From an uncultured Eubacteriales bacterium (GTDB lineage Bacteria; Bacillota; Clostridia; Lachnospirales; Lachnospiraceae), in NCBI GenBank assembly GCA_949284175.1, contig CASDVE010000001.1, forward strand, positions 62,001-126,000: a DNA stretch of 64,000 nt, read 5' to 3'. Position numbers and translations under genes: made by a program. Of the stretch, positions 45,283 to 54,111 are shown in pieces (positions within the stretch are counted from its first letter, which is position 1; each line of letters opens with the position of its first letter). Below the pieces are notes generated by a model that did not search any database, was not told the DNA's origin, and saw nothing but the letters and a program-made list of their open reading frames with translations.

Positions 45283-46194
45283 ATGAAGAAAAACAATATA
45301 CCAAGAAAACAAACATCTTCCACTGCTTCAATTGTTTCCATCGAACATCTCTCCAAATCTTTTGGACATAAAAAAGTTCTAAGCGATATTTCTTTTACAT
45401 TAGAAGAACCAGCTATTTATGCACTTCTTGGTCGCAACGGCTCTGGAAAAACAACGCTTTTAAATCTTTTAACCTGTCGCTACTTTCCTGATCATGGAAA
45501 AATACAGATCTTTGGAGAAGAACCATATGATAACATTCCTGTTCTATCTGATATTTGTTATATGCGAGATCATCTTGTAGGCTTTTCTGAGCTTCGATTA
45601 AAAAGAATTTTAAGTTATGCAAAGACGTTTTATCCAAATTGGGATGATACTATGATGAATCGCTGTCTTTCTCTCTTCCATCTCAATGAAAAAGAGATTT
45701 ATTCCAACTTATCCAAAGGAATGCAATCCGCAGTTTCCATCACAATTGGGCTTAGTGCTAGAACTAGACTCACTTTATTTGATGAAATTCATACTGGATT
45801 GGATGCTAGCATCCGTCAAGATTTTTATAAACTTTTATTGGAAGATTACATGGAGCATCCCCGTACCTTTGTTTTGTCCACCCATCTCATTGATGAAATG
45901 GAAAACTTATTCAGCCACGTTTTAATGCTAAAAGACAATCAACTTATTTTGCAAGAATCATTGGAATCCATACAGGAAAAATCCTTTGAACTGACGAGCA
46001 ACACAACATTTCCTCCTTTTGTTATGGAAAAACATATCCTATCTTCCTCAGAATTTTTATCCACGAAAAAACTACTTATATTTGATACGTTGACAGCTTT
46101 CGAAAAACAACAACTACAAAAGAAAAATATCACAATAAGCCATCTCTCCTTACAAGAGCTATTCATCACTTTGACAAAAGAAGAAACGAGGTGA
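45283..46194 (+). CDS. ABC transporter ATP-binding protein
   Basis: This 303-residue ATPase has Walker A LLGRNGSGKTTLL, the signature SNLSKGMQSAVSITIGL, and Walker B LTLFDEIHTGLDA. The signature is LSKGM rather than LSGGQ, and Asp-Glu-Ile replaces the usual Asp-Glu-Pro, both seen in YtrB/antibiotic-type exporters. A 20-residue extension precedes the domain. The two permease-like proteins that follow are its likely membrane partners. Confidence 0.92.
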   Translation: MKKNNIPRKQTSSTASIVSIEHLSKSFGHKKVLSDISFTLEEPAIYALLGRNGSGKTTLLNLLTCRYFPDHGKIQIFGEEPYDNIPVLSDICYMRDHLVGFSELRLKRILSYAKTFYPNWDDTMMNRCLSLFHLNEKEIYSNLSKGMQSAVSITIGLSARTRLTLFDEIHTGLDASIRQDFYKLLLEDYMEHPRTFVLSTHLIDEMENLFSHVLMLKDNQLILQESLESIQEKSFELTSNTTFPPFVMEKHILSSSEFLSTKKLLIFDTLTAFEKQQLQKKNITISHLSLQELFITLTKEETR

Positions 46195-46201
46195 ACATAA
46201 G

Positions 46202-46897
46202 ATGAATGAAAATAAAAACTATTATAAAAAAATGCTTATTTTTTCTGCACCCATTTATCTTGTACTTTTGTCGATTTTAGGGGGTATGAAGTTATTTTTC
46301 TCTATCAATATAGATATAGAAACTCTGTTTTATACTAGCCAAATTTTGATCCAATGTTTTTGTTGCCTTTCTATCCTTTTATTTTTTATTTTTAGCTTTT
46401 CTTATTTTTATGCTTTAGAACAAGTAAGACTGTGTCAATTTTACTTAATAAGAAACTTTTTTCAAAGAAATATCGGAAAGAAACTTATGATAGCCAGTTG
46501 TTATTACGGAACCTCTTTTTTATTGTTTACAATACTTGCTCGTCTTTTGTTTTCCGAAAACAATCCTATTTCTCTTTTCACATTGACAAAAGATTTTTTT
46601 GGAACTTTGATTATCAGTGGCATTCTTCCACTTTTTTATTACTTCGTAGACGTAATACGATTAGGTTTTCCCCGCCTTTTTCATAACCAAAAACTTTGCA
46701 CAGGGTTAAAGTTTATCGTCTATATCACATTCTTTTATACGATTTCTACTCATCTAGGAACTCCTCTCATCCTTTGGACAACGACGATTTCCTACTCGCT
46801 AGCATTAGGATTTCTTTTTTTAGAATTTCTCTTAATTGGAATTTTAATTGCTGGAACATGGTCTTTGTATAAAAAAAGTGACTTGCCAAAACTGTAA
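46202..46897 (+). CDS. ABC transporter membrane protein 1 (putative)
   Basis: This 231-residue protein has about six hydrophobic segments and no recognisable soluble domain. It lies 7 bp after the ATPase gene and before a similar membrane protein. It is likely a permease half, by position rather than by motif. I see no conserved signature. Confidence 0.75.
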   Translation: MNENKNYYKKMLIFSAPIYLVLLSILGGMKLFFSINIDIETLFYTSQILIQCFCCLSILLFFIFSFSYFYALEQVRLCQFYLIRNFFQRNIGKKLMIASCYYGTSFLLFTILARLLFSENNPISLFTLTKDFFGTLIISGILPLFYYFVDVIRLGFPRLFHNQKLCTGLKFIVYITFFYTISTHLGTPLILWTTTISYSLALGFLFLEFLLIGILIAGTWSLYKKSDLPKL

Positions 46898-46923
46898 TTT
46901 ATATTTTTAATAGGAGGTATCAT

Positions 46924-47742
46924 ATGAAACCCTATGATTTTTATTATATCAAGCAAAATATGAAATATTTAGGAAGCTGGTTGCTCGCATCCTTACTATT
47001 TCCTTTGCTATTTTATATATTCTTTTCTTTAATCCATTTTATATTTTTTCATCAAACAGGAGTTGGCTCACAGACGAACAACTTTTTTATCTTCACCCTT
47101 TTGTCCACCCTCTGTACAACGATACAATCCCTTAAAGTCGTACCACTTCTTGGATATTTGCAGTTTGCCAATCGCACCAGAGCTTATTATAAACCTGTAC
47201 TCCTCATGATGTTTCTTGATAGTTTTCTCATTGCCCTTTGGGCAACGCTGATTGGAGAACTTTCCCTTTCTTTTCATCAGACATTTTTTGTCTATGAATA
47301 TGGTATTTTTACTGATGTCAGTTTAACAGCTACAAAACGATTTCTTCTTGTACTAGCACAATCCCTTCTGCCAAATTCCATACTATTTTTTGATTTAAGT
47401 AGGAAAAAAATCATGTATTTTACTTCTATCAGCAATATGAAATTTGAGCAAAACTTACAAAATGCTCAATTAAATCATCCTTACGCATCAGATAGTACCA
47501 TACGTAAAAAAGCACTTTCTGATCGCTTACTAGGCTCTGTCTTATATATGTTATTATGCTTGATATTTAGTGTCCTTTTTCCTATCTTGTATTTGATGAG
47601 CCAATCCCCTTCTTTTCATGACTCTTTCTTTGTTTTTCTTCTTGGGTATGTTACCCATCCTATCATTCTTCTTTTCCTATCCTTTCTTCTTTTCTTTTTC
47701 TCCTATAAGAAAAGTCAGCAAAAGAAAGAATACCTTTTATAA
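46924..47742 (+). CDS. ABC transporter membrane protein 2 (putative)
   Basis: This 272-residue protein has about six hydrophobic segments and a charged loop (about 150-200). It is last in the GntR-ABC operon and is closed by a perfect bidirectional terminator. Function by context only. AGGAGG precedes the start. Confidence 0.75.
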   Translation: MKPYDFYYIKQNMKYLGSWLLASLLFPLLFYIFFSLIHFIFFHQTGVGSQTNNFFIFTLLSTLCTTIQSLKVVPLLGYLQFANRTRAYYKPVLLMMFLDSFLIALWATLIGELSLSFHQTFFVYEYGIFTDVSLTATKRFLLVLAQSLLPNSILFFDLSRKKIMYFTSISNMKFEQNLQNAQLNHPYASDSTIRKKALSDRLLGSVLYMLLCLIFSVLFPILYLMSQSPSFHDSFFVFLLGYVTHPIILLFLSFLLFFFSYKKSQQKKEYLL

Positions 47743-47753
47743 AGATAGAAAAT

Positions 47754-47790
47754 AAAAAACGTACGATTCAACCCCAATCGTACGTTTTTT
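47754..47790. terminator. Bidirectional terminator after the ABC operon
   Basis: A perfect 15-bp stem (AAAAAACGTACGATT/AATCGTACGTTTTTT, 7-nt loop) sits between convergent genes. Confidence 0.94.
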
Positions 47791-47801
47791 ATCTTCTCTT
47801 T

Positions 47802-48314
47802 TTAATTCATCCCAAATTCTTTTGCATATACAATAGAACCACAAATGGTTTTTGGGGTTTCTTGCAATGGAATCGCCATAAAATTAATAGAAGGGATTCC
47901 ATCTGGGACTTCAATCCCCATTTGTTCTGCTGGAATATAGCCAAAACGTGGATAATACTTCTCACTTCCTAGTACCACAGAATATTGATAGTTCAGTTCC
48001 TTCGCAATGCGATGTCCTTCTTCTATTAATGCAGTGCCAACTCCTTGCTTTTGATACTCTGGCAACACCGCTAATGGTGCTAACACAAGGACTGTATCCT
48101 CTCCCACTTTCGCCTCTGTAAACATAATATGCCCTACGATTTTTCCATCCAGCTCTGCAATCAGCGATAAATCTGGAATAAAGGCATCACTATCTCTTAG
48201 TGCCATAACTAAGTCCTGTTCGTTTCCATCTCTATGCTCTGCTGTTGCAAAAACTGTTTTTATAACGGTATATACTTCATCAAAGTCTTGTTTTTTCTCT
48301 TCTCTAATTATCAT
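47802..48314 (-). CDS. GNAT family N-acetyltransferase
   Basis: This 170-residue protein is a YhbS-type acetyltransferase. It has the acetyl-CoA loop VLPEYQKQGVGTALIEEG, LAELDGKIVGHIMFTEAKV, and YYPRFGYIPAEQMGIEVPDG. The acceptor is not evident. It lies 8 bp after rsgA and is probably co-transcribed with it. Confidence 0.9.
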   Translation of the reverse strand: MIIREEKKQDFDEVYTVIKTVFATAEHRDGNEQDLVMALRDSDAFIPDLSLIAELDGKIVGHIMFTEAKVGEDTVLVLAPLAVLPEYQKQGVGTALIEEGHRIAKELNYQYSVVLGSEKYYPRFGYIPAEQMGIEVPDGIPSINFMAIPLQETPKTICGSIVYAKEFGMN

Positions 48315-48322
48315 ATCATTTC

Positions 48323-49402
48323 CTATATTTTTGATTTCCGTTTTAACTGTTCCTTAGCAAATCTTCGTGCATGTTTCATACCACCTACATCCTTGAACAT
48401 CCGCTCCAACTTTTTCACTTCGATCTCTTTGCTACTAAGCCCATCATATCCAGTTTCTTGCTGTAACTTAAAATAGCTATCCAACCGTCGTTGATCGATA
48501 AGATTGTCTTGGACTGCCTTTAAAACTGCACATCCTGGTTCGCTTGTATGTGTACAATTCCGAAATCTACATTGGCTTGCCAACTCTTCTATCTCATGGA
48601 ATGTTCTTGATAAATCTGCACTCTCTGCACCCATTTCACGCATACCTGGCGTATCGATCACAACACCACCCAATGGACAAGGATACATTTCACGTCCAGT
48701 TGTGGTGTGCCGTCCTTTATCATTCTTTCCAATTTCCTGTGTTTCAAGCATTTCCTGACCTAGCAAACGGTTGATAATGGTAGATTTTCCAACACCAGAA
48801 GATCCGATAAATGCACAGGTTTGATCTTTGGAAAAATAAGGTGTAAATTTCTCAATGATGTCTTCATCAAACATGGATAGTACTAATACATCGGAAAAGG
48901 ATGAAATCCTTTCCACCTCCCGAACCGCAGTTTCCAAATCATCGCACAGATCTGATTTTGTCAACACAATTACAGGAGTTGCTCCACTATCCCATGCAAT
49001 GGAGAGATAACGTTCCATACGATTCAAACTGAAATTTTGATTAAGGGACATACAAAGAAATACAATGTCAACATTGGTAGCGACCGGCTGTGTCTGTTCA
49101 GAAATCCCCACAGCCTTTCTCTCAAAAAGACTTTTTCTTGTGAGAATATGATGAATGATAGCTTCGCCATCGCCCTCTTGTTGACTGATCATGACAAAGT
49201 CCCCAACTGCGGGATACTGTGCCAACTCTTCTGTATCAAATCGCATTTTACCAGATATTTGTGCCAATGTTTCACCGCATTCTGTAACTATTTTATATTT
49301 CCCACGGTATTGTGCAATAATTCTTGCCAATTGGTACTCTGGATACATGGTTGCCTCTATAATAAAACGTTCACTTACTCCATATTGTTTTAAATGATTC
49401 AA
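48323..49402 (-). CDS. rsgA: Ribosome small-subunit-dependent GTPase A
   Basis: This 359-residue protein is a circularly permuted GTPase that checks late 30S assembly. It has an N-terminal OB domain, then NKxD-type LTKSDL ahead of Walker A IGSSGVGKSTIINRL and DTPG. The C-terminal zinc knuckle carries CRFRNCTHTSEPGC. The start is a TTG with GGAGG 8 nt upstream. A perfect hairpin containing GGAAGGAGG lies 40 bp upstream. Confidence 0.93.
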   Translation of the reverse strand: MNHLKQYGVSERFIIEATMYPEYQLARIIAQYRGKYKIVTECGETLAQISGKMRFDTEELAQYPAVGDFVMISQQEGDGEAIIHHILTRKSLFERKAVGISEQTQPVATNVDIVFLCMSLNQNFSLNRMERYLSIAWDSGATPVIVLTKSDLCDDLETAVREVERISSFSDVLVLSMFDEDIIEKFTPYFSKDQTCAFIGSSGVGKSTIINRLLGQEMLETQEIGKNDKGRHTTTGREMYPCPLGGVVIDTPGMREMGAESADLSRTFHEIEELASQCRFRNCTHTSEPGCAVLKAVQDNLIDQRRLDSYFKLQQETGYDGLSSKEIEVKKLERMFKDVGGMKHARRFAKEQLKRKSKI

Positions 49403-49440
49403 AATTTTTACCTCCGTTCATATCTCTCATATGTCCAACA

Positions 49441-49481
49441 GGAAGGAGGATTCAAAATATTATTTATTCATACCTCCTTCC
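49441..49481 (-). promoter_or_regulatory. Hairpin with Shine-Dalgarno-like arms upstream of rsgA
   Basis: A perfect 9-bp inverted repeat (GGAAGGAGG/CCTCCTTCC, 23-nt loop) lies in the gap between the unknown gene and rsgA. On the minus strand the first arm reads as a strong ribosome binding site followed by ATGAATAAATAA, a three-codon reading frame. The arms could also pair with the rsgA GGAGG. No function is shown. Confidence 0.4.
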
Positions 49482-49538
49482 ATTTTTACAATTCCCATTT
49501 TCTTTGTATTCATCATAAAACATACTCCTTTCCATCCA

Positions 49539-50489
49539 TTATTTATCTTTACGGTTCTTTCTTTTTACTTCTGCACATCCGTACCCTGCTTCATTCTTTT
49601 TTACAGGAAGATGCAATATCTTTCGAACCGTCAAATAGCATTTGGTATAAAGACACTGGGCATTTCTAGCACGCTTACATTGCTCTTCTTCTTCCTCTGA
49701 AATAGTGACTTTTTGTGTTTCCTCTTTTTGCACCAACTGAAGTGCTTCTTTTATATCTTCAAAGTGCTGTTCACAAAGCTCTTGTGTTAATTTCTTTCTT
49801 CTTGTGGAATAGAAAATATAATACCAACCTTTTTCCTTACCTTTTTCCACCGGTTTTGCATACACCATATGGCAGCCTGCCTCTTCAATGGCTCTTTGCA
49901 AATCTCCGATTTTACGATAACGATTGCTTTCTCCTAAACTATATCTTCCCACACAGTCTTTTCTATAATAAGCAAATGTTCCAGCAAGTAATTCAAGGTA
50001 TCCTTGCTCTAATCCATTCTTTAAAAAGAAATCAAAATCGAATTTCTCCCCTTCAATTTCTTCTAAGCATATTGTATTGATTGTTTTACCGAAATAAATG
50101 CTACATGCTGTTAAATGAGAGCCATCAAGAACCTCTTTTCTTGCTCCAGTCACAACGAACTGCTCACTTTCGTCAATCTCATCTATTTTAAAATTTTCAA
50201 TCATTTCTTGAAAATTCTTCAGTGACTTATCCAATTGTTCTTTTGATTGTTTTTTTCCCTGTACTTGGTACTGCATAGCACTGATATGTTTTCGATAGAG
50301 TTCTTCAGCAAGGGCAAGTCCTTTTCCTTGTATATAACAACGTATATAATACAATTTTGCACCGAGATCTAATCTATTTTCTGTTAAAAGTGCATCCGCA
50401 TTCATTGTTTCAATTTCAAATTCGGTTTTCTCTGTAATGTGATATCGTTCCTTCAAACCTTTTGAAATCTTCTCCAATTCCGGTTTCAT
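49539..50489 (-). CDS. Unknown protein with a possible ParB/sulfiredoxin-like motif
   Basis: I do not recognise this 316-residue soluble protein. The middle part VVTGARKEVLDGSHLTACSIYFGK resembles the LDGxHR-type loop of ParB/sulfiredoxin-like folds, with Leu in place of Arg; that is a weak hint only. The N-terminus is helical, the C-terminus Lys/Glu-rich and basic. It ends just before the rsgA leader, so a link to rsgA and GNAT is possible. GGAG lies 8 nt before the start. Confidence 0.75.
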   Translation of the reverse strand: MKPELEKISKGLKERYHITEKTEFEIETMNADALLTENRLDLGAKLYYIRCYIQGKGLALAEELYRKHISAMQYQVQGKKQSKEQLDKSLKNFQEMIENFKIDEIDESEQFVVTGARKEVLDGSHLTACSIYFGKTINTICLEEIEGEKFDFDFFLKNGLEQGYLELLAGTFAYYRKDCVGRYSLGESNRYRKIGDLQRAIEEAGCHMVYAKPVEKGKEKGWYYIFYSTRRKKLTQELCEQHFEDIKEALQLVQKEETQKVTISEEEEEQCKRARNAQCLYTKCYLTVRKILHLPVKKNEAGYGCAEVKRKNRKDK

Positions 50490-50602
50490 TTTTTCTTCTC
50501 CTTGTATTCCATTTTAGAATTTTGACACTTAATTCTAGCACACATTCCCCTAGATCACAAGCGGATCATAGGGCAATTTTCCTTGTATTTTCAAACATTC
50601 AA

Positions 50603-50638
50603 GTATACAAGTTCTTACTTATCTTCATGTATACAAGT
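50603..50638. repeat. Two GTATACAAGT direct repeats upstream of the unknown gene
   Basis: GTATACAAGT occurs at 50603-50612 and 50629-50638, 26 bp apart, each containing the GTATAC palindrome. They lie in the 170-bp gap between the unknown gene and the DUF445 gene, where the promoter of the former should be. They may be operator half-sites. Confidence 0.45.
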
Positions 50639-50659
50639 ATAACAAAAATTCACTCTCAC

Positions 50660-51559
50660 CTAAAAAGCTAAATTTAAAATCCCAAGTACAAGTCCAATCA
50701 AAGCCCCTAAGTTGACCACCATTTGCAATTCATGTTTCATAACGGATAGTACAAGTTTTTCCAGTTCTTCCACTGGCATGGCATTGACTTTTTCTTCTAT
50801 GATCTCAGCTACTTTAAAATAGTTTACAATCGTGTCCGCAAAGGTTTCAATTCCCGTGACATACAGCTTCTCTATCTGCTCTTTCATCGTTTCAAAATCT
50901 AAATTAGCATTTTGTATCAGCTCCCCTACCTTTATTTGCTCTAGGGAATCCATTTCTCTTTCCACCATTGGCTCTACATAGTTTCTACCTTCTCTACAAA
51001 TATAACTTTCCACATACTCACCAATTGGTTGGGCTAAAGAATCCATTAAATCCTCATTTAAAAACATTGCAACAAAAGAACCTGACATCTTCTCACGAAC
51101 TGCCTTTTTTGCTTCTTCCACAACAATATTGCCAATCCCCACTTGCTCTAAGTTCTCCATCACCTTATCTGTCACTTTTTCCACAATAACACCTTTTGTT
51201 TCATCATAATTGCCTTCTTTCATGACAGTTAAAGCAACTTCTTTCATTGTTTTTTCATTTTGTGATAATTGATTTGCCTGTGTTATAAACATATCTATCA
51301 CTGAATTCTTCACATTCTCTGATACTAACACCTTTTTTAAATCGTCGGTTGTAAGCAAGGTGTTTCCAACGGCCGTTCCAAGTGCCTTTGCTAGTGCAGG
51401 TTTCCGCTTCGGCATAATACCTGGTGTAAATGGCAAAGTGAACGTTCCAATTTTAATTGGTTTCAATGGTCGAAATAACATCTTTACAGCAATGTAATTA
51501 GTACAATATCCGATGAGAGCACCTACGGCTGGCCCTCCTATTATATGTAAGAAATCCAT
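50660..51559 (-). CDS. DUF445 family membrane protein
   Basis: This 299-residue protein has DUF445/YheB features: an N-terminal membrane helix with GALIGYCTNYIAVKMLFRPL, the TPGIMPKRKPALAKALG motif, a long helical region, and a C-terminal hydrophobic helix (LGALIGLVLGILNLAF). In spore formers YheB-type proteins have been linked to spore coat or membrane functions; the role here is unknown. The gene appears monocistronic. Confidence 0.88.
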   Translation of the reverse strand: MDFLHIIGGPAVGALIGYCTNYIAVKMLFRPLKPIKIGTFTLPFTPGIMPKRKPALAKALGTAVGNTLLTTDDLKKVLVSENVKNSVIDMFITQANQLSQNEKTMKEVALTVMKEGNYDETKGVIVEKVTDKVMENLEQVGIGNIVVEEAKKAVREKMSGSFVAMFLNEDLMDSLAQPIGEYVESYICREGRNYVEPMVEREMDSLEQIKVGELIQNANLDFETMKEQIEKLYVTGIETFADTIVNYFKVAEIIEEKVNAMPVEELEKLVLSVMKHELQMVVNLGALIGLVLGILNLAF

Positions 51560-51756
51560 ATATACTCCTTTTCCTATCTCTTAAACGGTGAGAAACACGC
51601 TATGCGTTGCACACTCTTTATAACTTTTAGTTTCTAATAGCAAGTCATACTTAGCTGTGCATGAGCAGTTTATGAAATGCTATCTATTATTTTATCAGAA
51701 ACATCATAATTGTCAGCCTTTTTATAGAATCTTTATTATTATTTTATACTTTCTTA

Positions 51757-52464
51757 TCATATCAAACCAGAAAAATACCATGTGATTAGCTCACTTCCAA
51801 ATAAGACCGAACAAAACATTCCCAAACATAAAAACGGTCCAAACGGAAAATGATCTTTTCTCCCTTTTTTCTTTATAATCAACAGATAGATTCCATAAAT
51901 ACCACCAGTGATCACTCCTAAGAAAAAAGATAAGATACACAATTTCCAGCCTAAAAAAATTCCAGCCACCGCCATCAACTTAATATCCCCACCACCAAAC
52001 GCTCCAGGAACAACAATGGTGAGTAAAAGCATTGGTAAACTAATGCTAAAAAAGCCAATAAAACGATCGAACATTGTAAGTTCCGAAGGCACAAAACAAG
52101 AAAGAATGGCAATACTAAGCATTGCTATCACAAGACGATTTGGAATTAACATGGTATCCCAATCCACAAAAGAAATTACCGTAAGCATACAAAAAAACAA
52201 GAAAAATAATACTGTCTTTAAACTATTTCCCCATAAATACCAACTAAGGAAAGCAAAAATTCCTCCTAAAATTTCTACTAGTATATCCCGCCTACTCTCC
52301 TTTATATGGTAGTATTGACATTTTTGTTTTAAAAAATTCCAGCTAACAATAGAACCGAAATCCATATGCTTAGGAATGCGACAAATTATCACATCTAAAA
52401 ATGAAAAAATAAAGACTCCCATGATACACCAAAGAATCATACTAACATTCTGTTCTAGCTTCAT
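51757..52464 (-). CDS. A24 prepilin peptidase
   Basis: This 235-residue membrane protein has both catalytic Asp motifs of type IV prepilin peptidases: FVDWDTMLIPN and GGGDIKLMAVAGIFLGW. The N-terminal loop is short and lacks the CxxC...CxxC of bifunctional PilD enzymes, so methylation is less certain. No pilin or tad/pil gene is visible in the window, so substrates must lie elsewhere. GGAGG lies 4 nt before the start. Confidence 0.9.
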   Translation of the reverse strand: MKLEQNVSMILWCIMGVFIFSFLDVIICRIPKHMDFGSIVSWNFLKQKCQYYHIKESRRDILVEILGGIFAFLSWYLWGNSLKTVLFFLFFCMLTVISFVDWDTMLIPNRLVIAMLSIAILSCFVPSELTMFDRFIGFFSISLPMLLLTIVVPGAFGGGDIKLMAVAGIFLGWKLCILSFFLGVITGGIYGIYLLIIKKKGRKDHFPFGPFLCLGMFCSVLFGSELITWYFSGLI

Positions 52465-52642
52465 AACTCCTCCCACTACTTTCCTTTTCCTTTGCTCTCC
52501 ATAAAAACATCATCCATACAATCTTCTCATATAAATACTTTATATTCTATAATATTATCATGTACAAGACAAGGCATATAGGAATATTAACATTCTTCGC
52601 AGTGCTATTGATTTTTATCCTTTATACTAGCATATTTTTCAT

Positions 52643-53062
52643 TTATTTTATCCAGTATAACACTGCCTCTTGCAAAAACTTTGCACAACCTTCTTCCTCT
52701 TTGTCATAATATTGTTGAAAACGGCTATCTTCTGTATACATCATGACCAAAGAGCGATGTGCCTGTTCCTGATAAAAATTCCAAGACATAGTAATCCAGC
52801 GTTTATGAAGGAGTGCAAGTTCTTTTCCCTCTTCTCCTTTTACATCCACCCCTGTTCTCACTGCCTCTTGTAACCCATGTAGAATTTCATTTTCCAAGTC
52901 TTTCCACTGCTCATATTGTTCTTCTGTCATCGCTAAAAGTGCTTGTTTTGACTGTTCCAACTCTTCTTTTCCATATTTCTGTTTTAGTTCCTCACCATAT
53001 ACTTTTTCATTTTCCTTTACCAATTCTTGTTTCAGCACCTCAAATTTTTCTGTTTTACTCAC
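52643..53062 (-). CDS. Stand-alone TipAS-domain protein in the mcrBC operon
   Basis: This 139-residue protein matches the TipAS pattern: EEQYEQWKDLENEILHGL, LHKRWITMSWNFYQEQAHR, and MYTEDSRFQQYYDKEEEGCAKFL. In TipA and related proteins this domain binds antibiotics such as thiopeptides behind a MerR DNA-binding domain. No such HTH is present here. The GTG start overlaps the mcrC stop by one base (TAGTG), with AAGGA 6 nt before, so it is translated with mcrC. A role in the defence operon is inferred only. Confidence 0.8.
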   Translation of the reverse strand: MSKTEKFEVLKQELVKENEKVYGEELKQKYGKEELEQSKQALLAMTEEQYEQWKDLENEILHGLQEAVRTGVDVKGEEGKELALLHKRWITMSWNFYQEQAHRSLVMMYTEDSRFQQYYDKEEEGCAKFLQEAVLYWIK

Positions 53063-54111
53063 TATACATCCTTCTTTCTCTTTTTTCCAAAATAAAAAAA
53101 CATAATAGCATCCAACTGTTCTGCTATCTTAAAAAACGGTTGATTCAAATCCAGTGTTTGAATGCCAATCGTATTGCCACTCATTTTATATTCATAGTGC
53201 AAATCCCCATCTTCTTCTGTTTTGGCATATAATAAAAGTCCAGCAACCGATCCATCCCCCTTTTCATCCCTGTTCTTTACATAGGTAAAGATCTGATATA
53301 AATTCTGTGAATAAAAGGTGGGTGTTTTAAAATCCTCCCGAATTTTTATGATCTTTTCATAATATTTTGCATCAATAATCAGCGATTTTTTTCCATCTGT
53401 TATTAAAATATCTGTTTGCATTCTTGGAAGCATTGCATCATTATTATCATCCAACTTCCACTGAATCTGAGATGCTTTCGTTTTTAAATCAGGAAATTCT
53501 TTTTTATAGTATTCTAAAATAAATTTTTCATAAAGACGGCTCATTCTCTGTTCATCCAAAAAATTTCTTAAAGAAACGGTTCCATGTTGTTGTGTTTGTA
53601 ATAACCCTTTGATAATCAAATAGCATACAGCAATTAGCATTTGATATGTTTGGTTGTTATGGTATCTTCGAAAATTCCAATCAATTTTTTTGTAATCGAT
53701 AAGGGTAACATGAGAAAAATAAACCATATATTTTCTGAGCTCTCTTTTCCTTTTTATCGAAATGTCAGTATCTAATAACAAAAAAGCCGTCGCCTTTATC
53801 ACCTGATTTATTGGACAATCCACAGAGGCTTCATCATATTGGCATATCATTTGCCGTTTTTGAAAGGATTGTTTTTTTATGGAAGAAGTGATATTCAATT
53901 TCCCTCGAATCCTTCCTGTACTCTCTTCTTGTTCTGTATATTCTTTAATAAGCCCTCTCTTTAGCTGAACCGAAATTCCATTGATTAAAATAGCAGTGAG
54001 AAGTTCCCCTGTATTTTCAAAATTTTCCGTAGAACACTTCTCATATCCACATCCTTTTAACACTTGAAACGCATAGGATAGCATATAATAAATATTTTGA
54101 ATCCGAATCAT
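53062..54111 (-). CDS. mcrC: McrC family restriction endonuclease subunit
   Basis: This 349-residue protein begins MIRIQNIYYMLSYAF, the McrC-type N-terminus, and has a PD-(D/E)xK-like core MQTDILITDGKKSLIIDAKYY, in which Asp, Asp and Lys should form the catalytic site. It would cut modified DNA when driven by McrB. The ATG overlaps the mcrB stop (ATGA), a sign of tight coupling. The TipAS gene starts at its stop codon. Confidence 0.92.
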   Translation of the reverse strand: MIRIQNIYYMLSYAFQVLKGCGYEKCSTENFENTGELLTAILINGISVQLKRGLIKEYTEQEESTGRIRGKLNITSSIKKQSFQKRQMICQYDEASVDCPINQVIKATAFLLLDTDISIKRKRELRKYMVYFSHVTLIDYKKIDWNFRRYHNNQTYQMLIAVCYLIIKGLLQTQQHGTVSLRNFLDEQRMSRLYEKFILEYYKKEFPDLKTKASQIQWKLDDNNDAMLPRMQTDILITDGKKSLIIDAKYYEKIIKIREDFKTPTFYSQNLYQIFTYVKNRDEKGDGSVAGLLLYAKTEEDGDLHYEYKMSGNTIGIQTLDLNQPFFKIAEQLDAIMFFYFGKKRKKDV

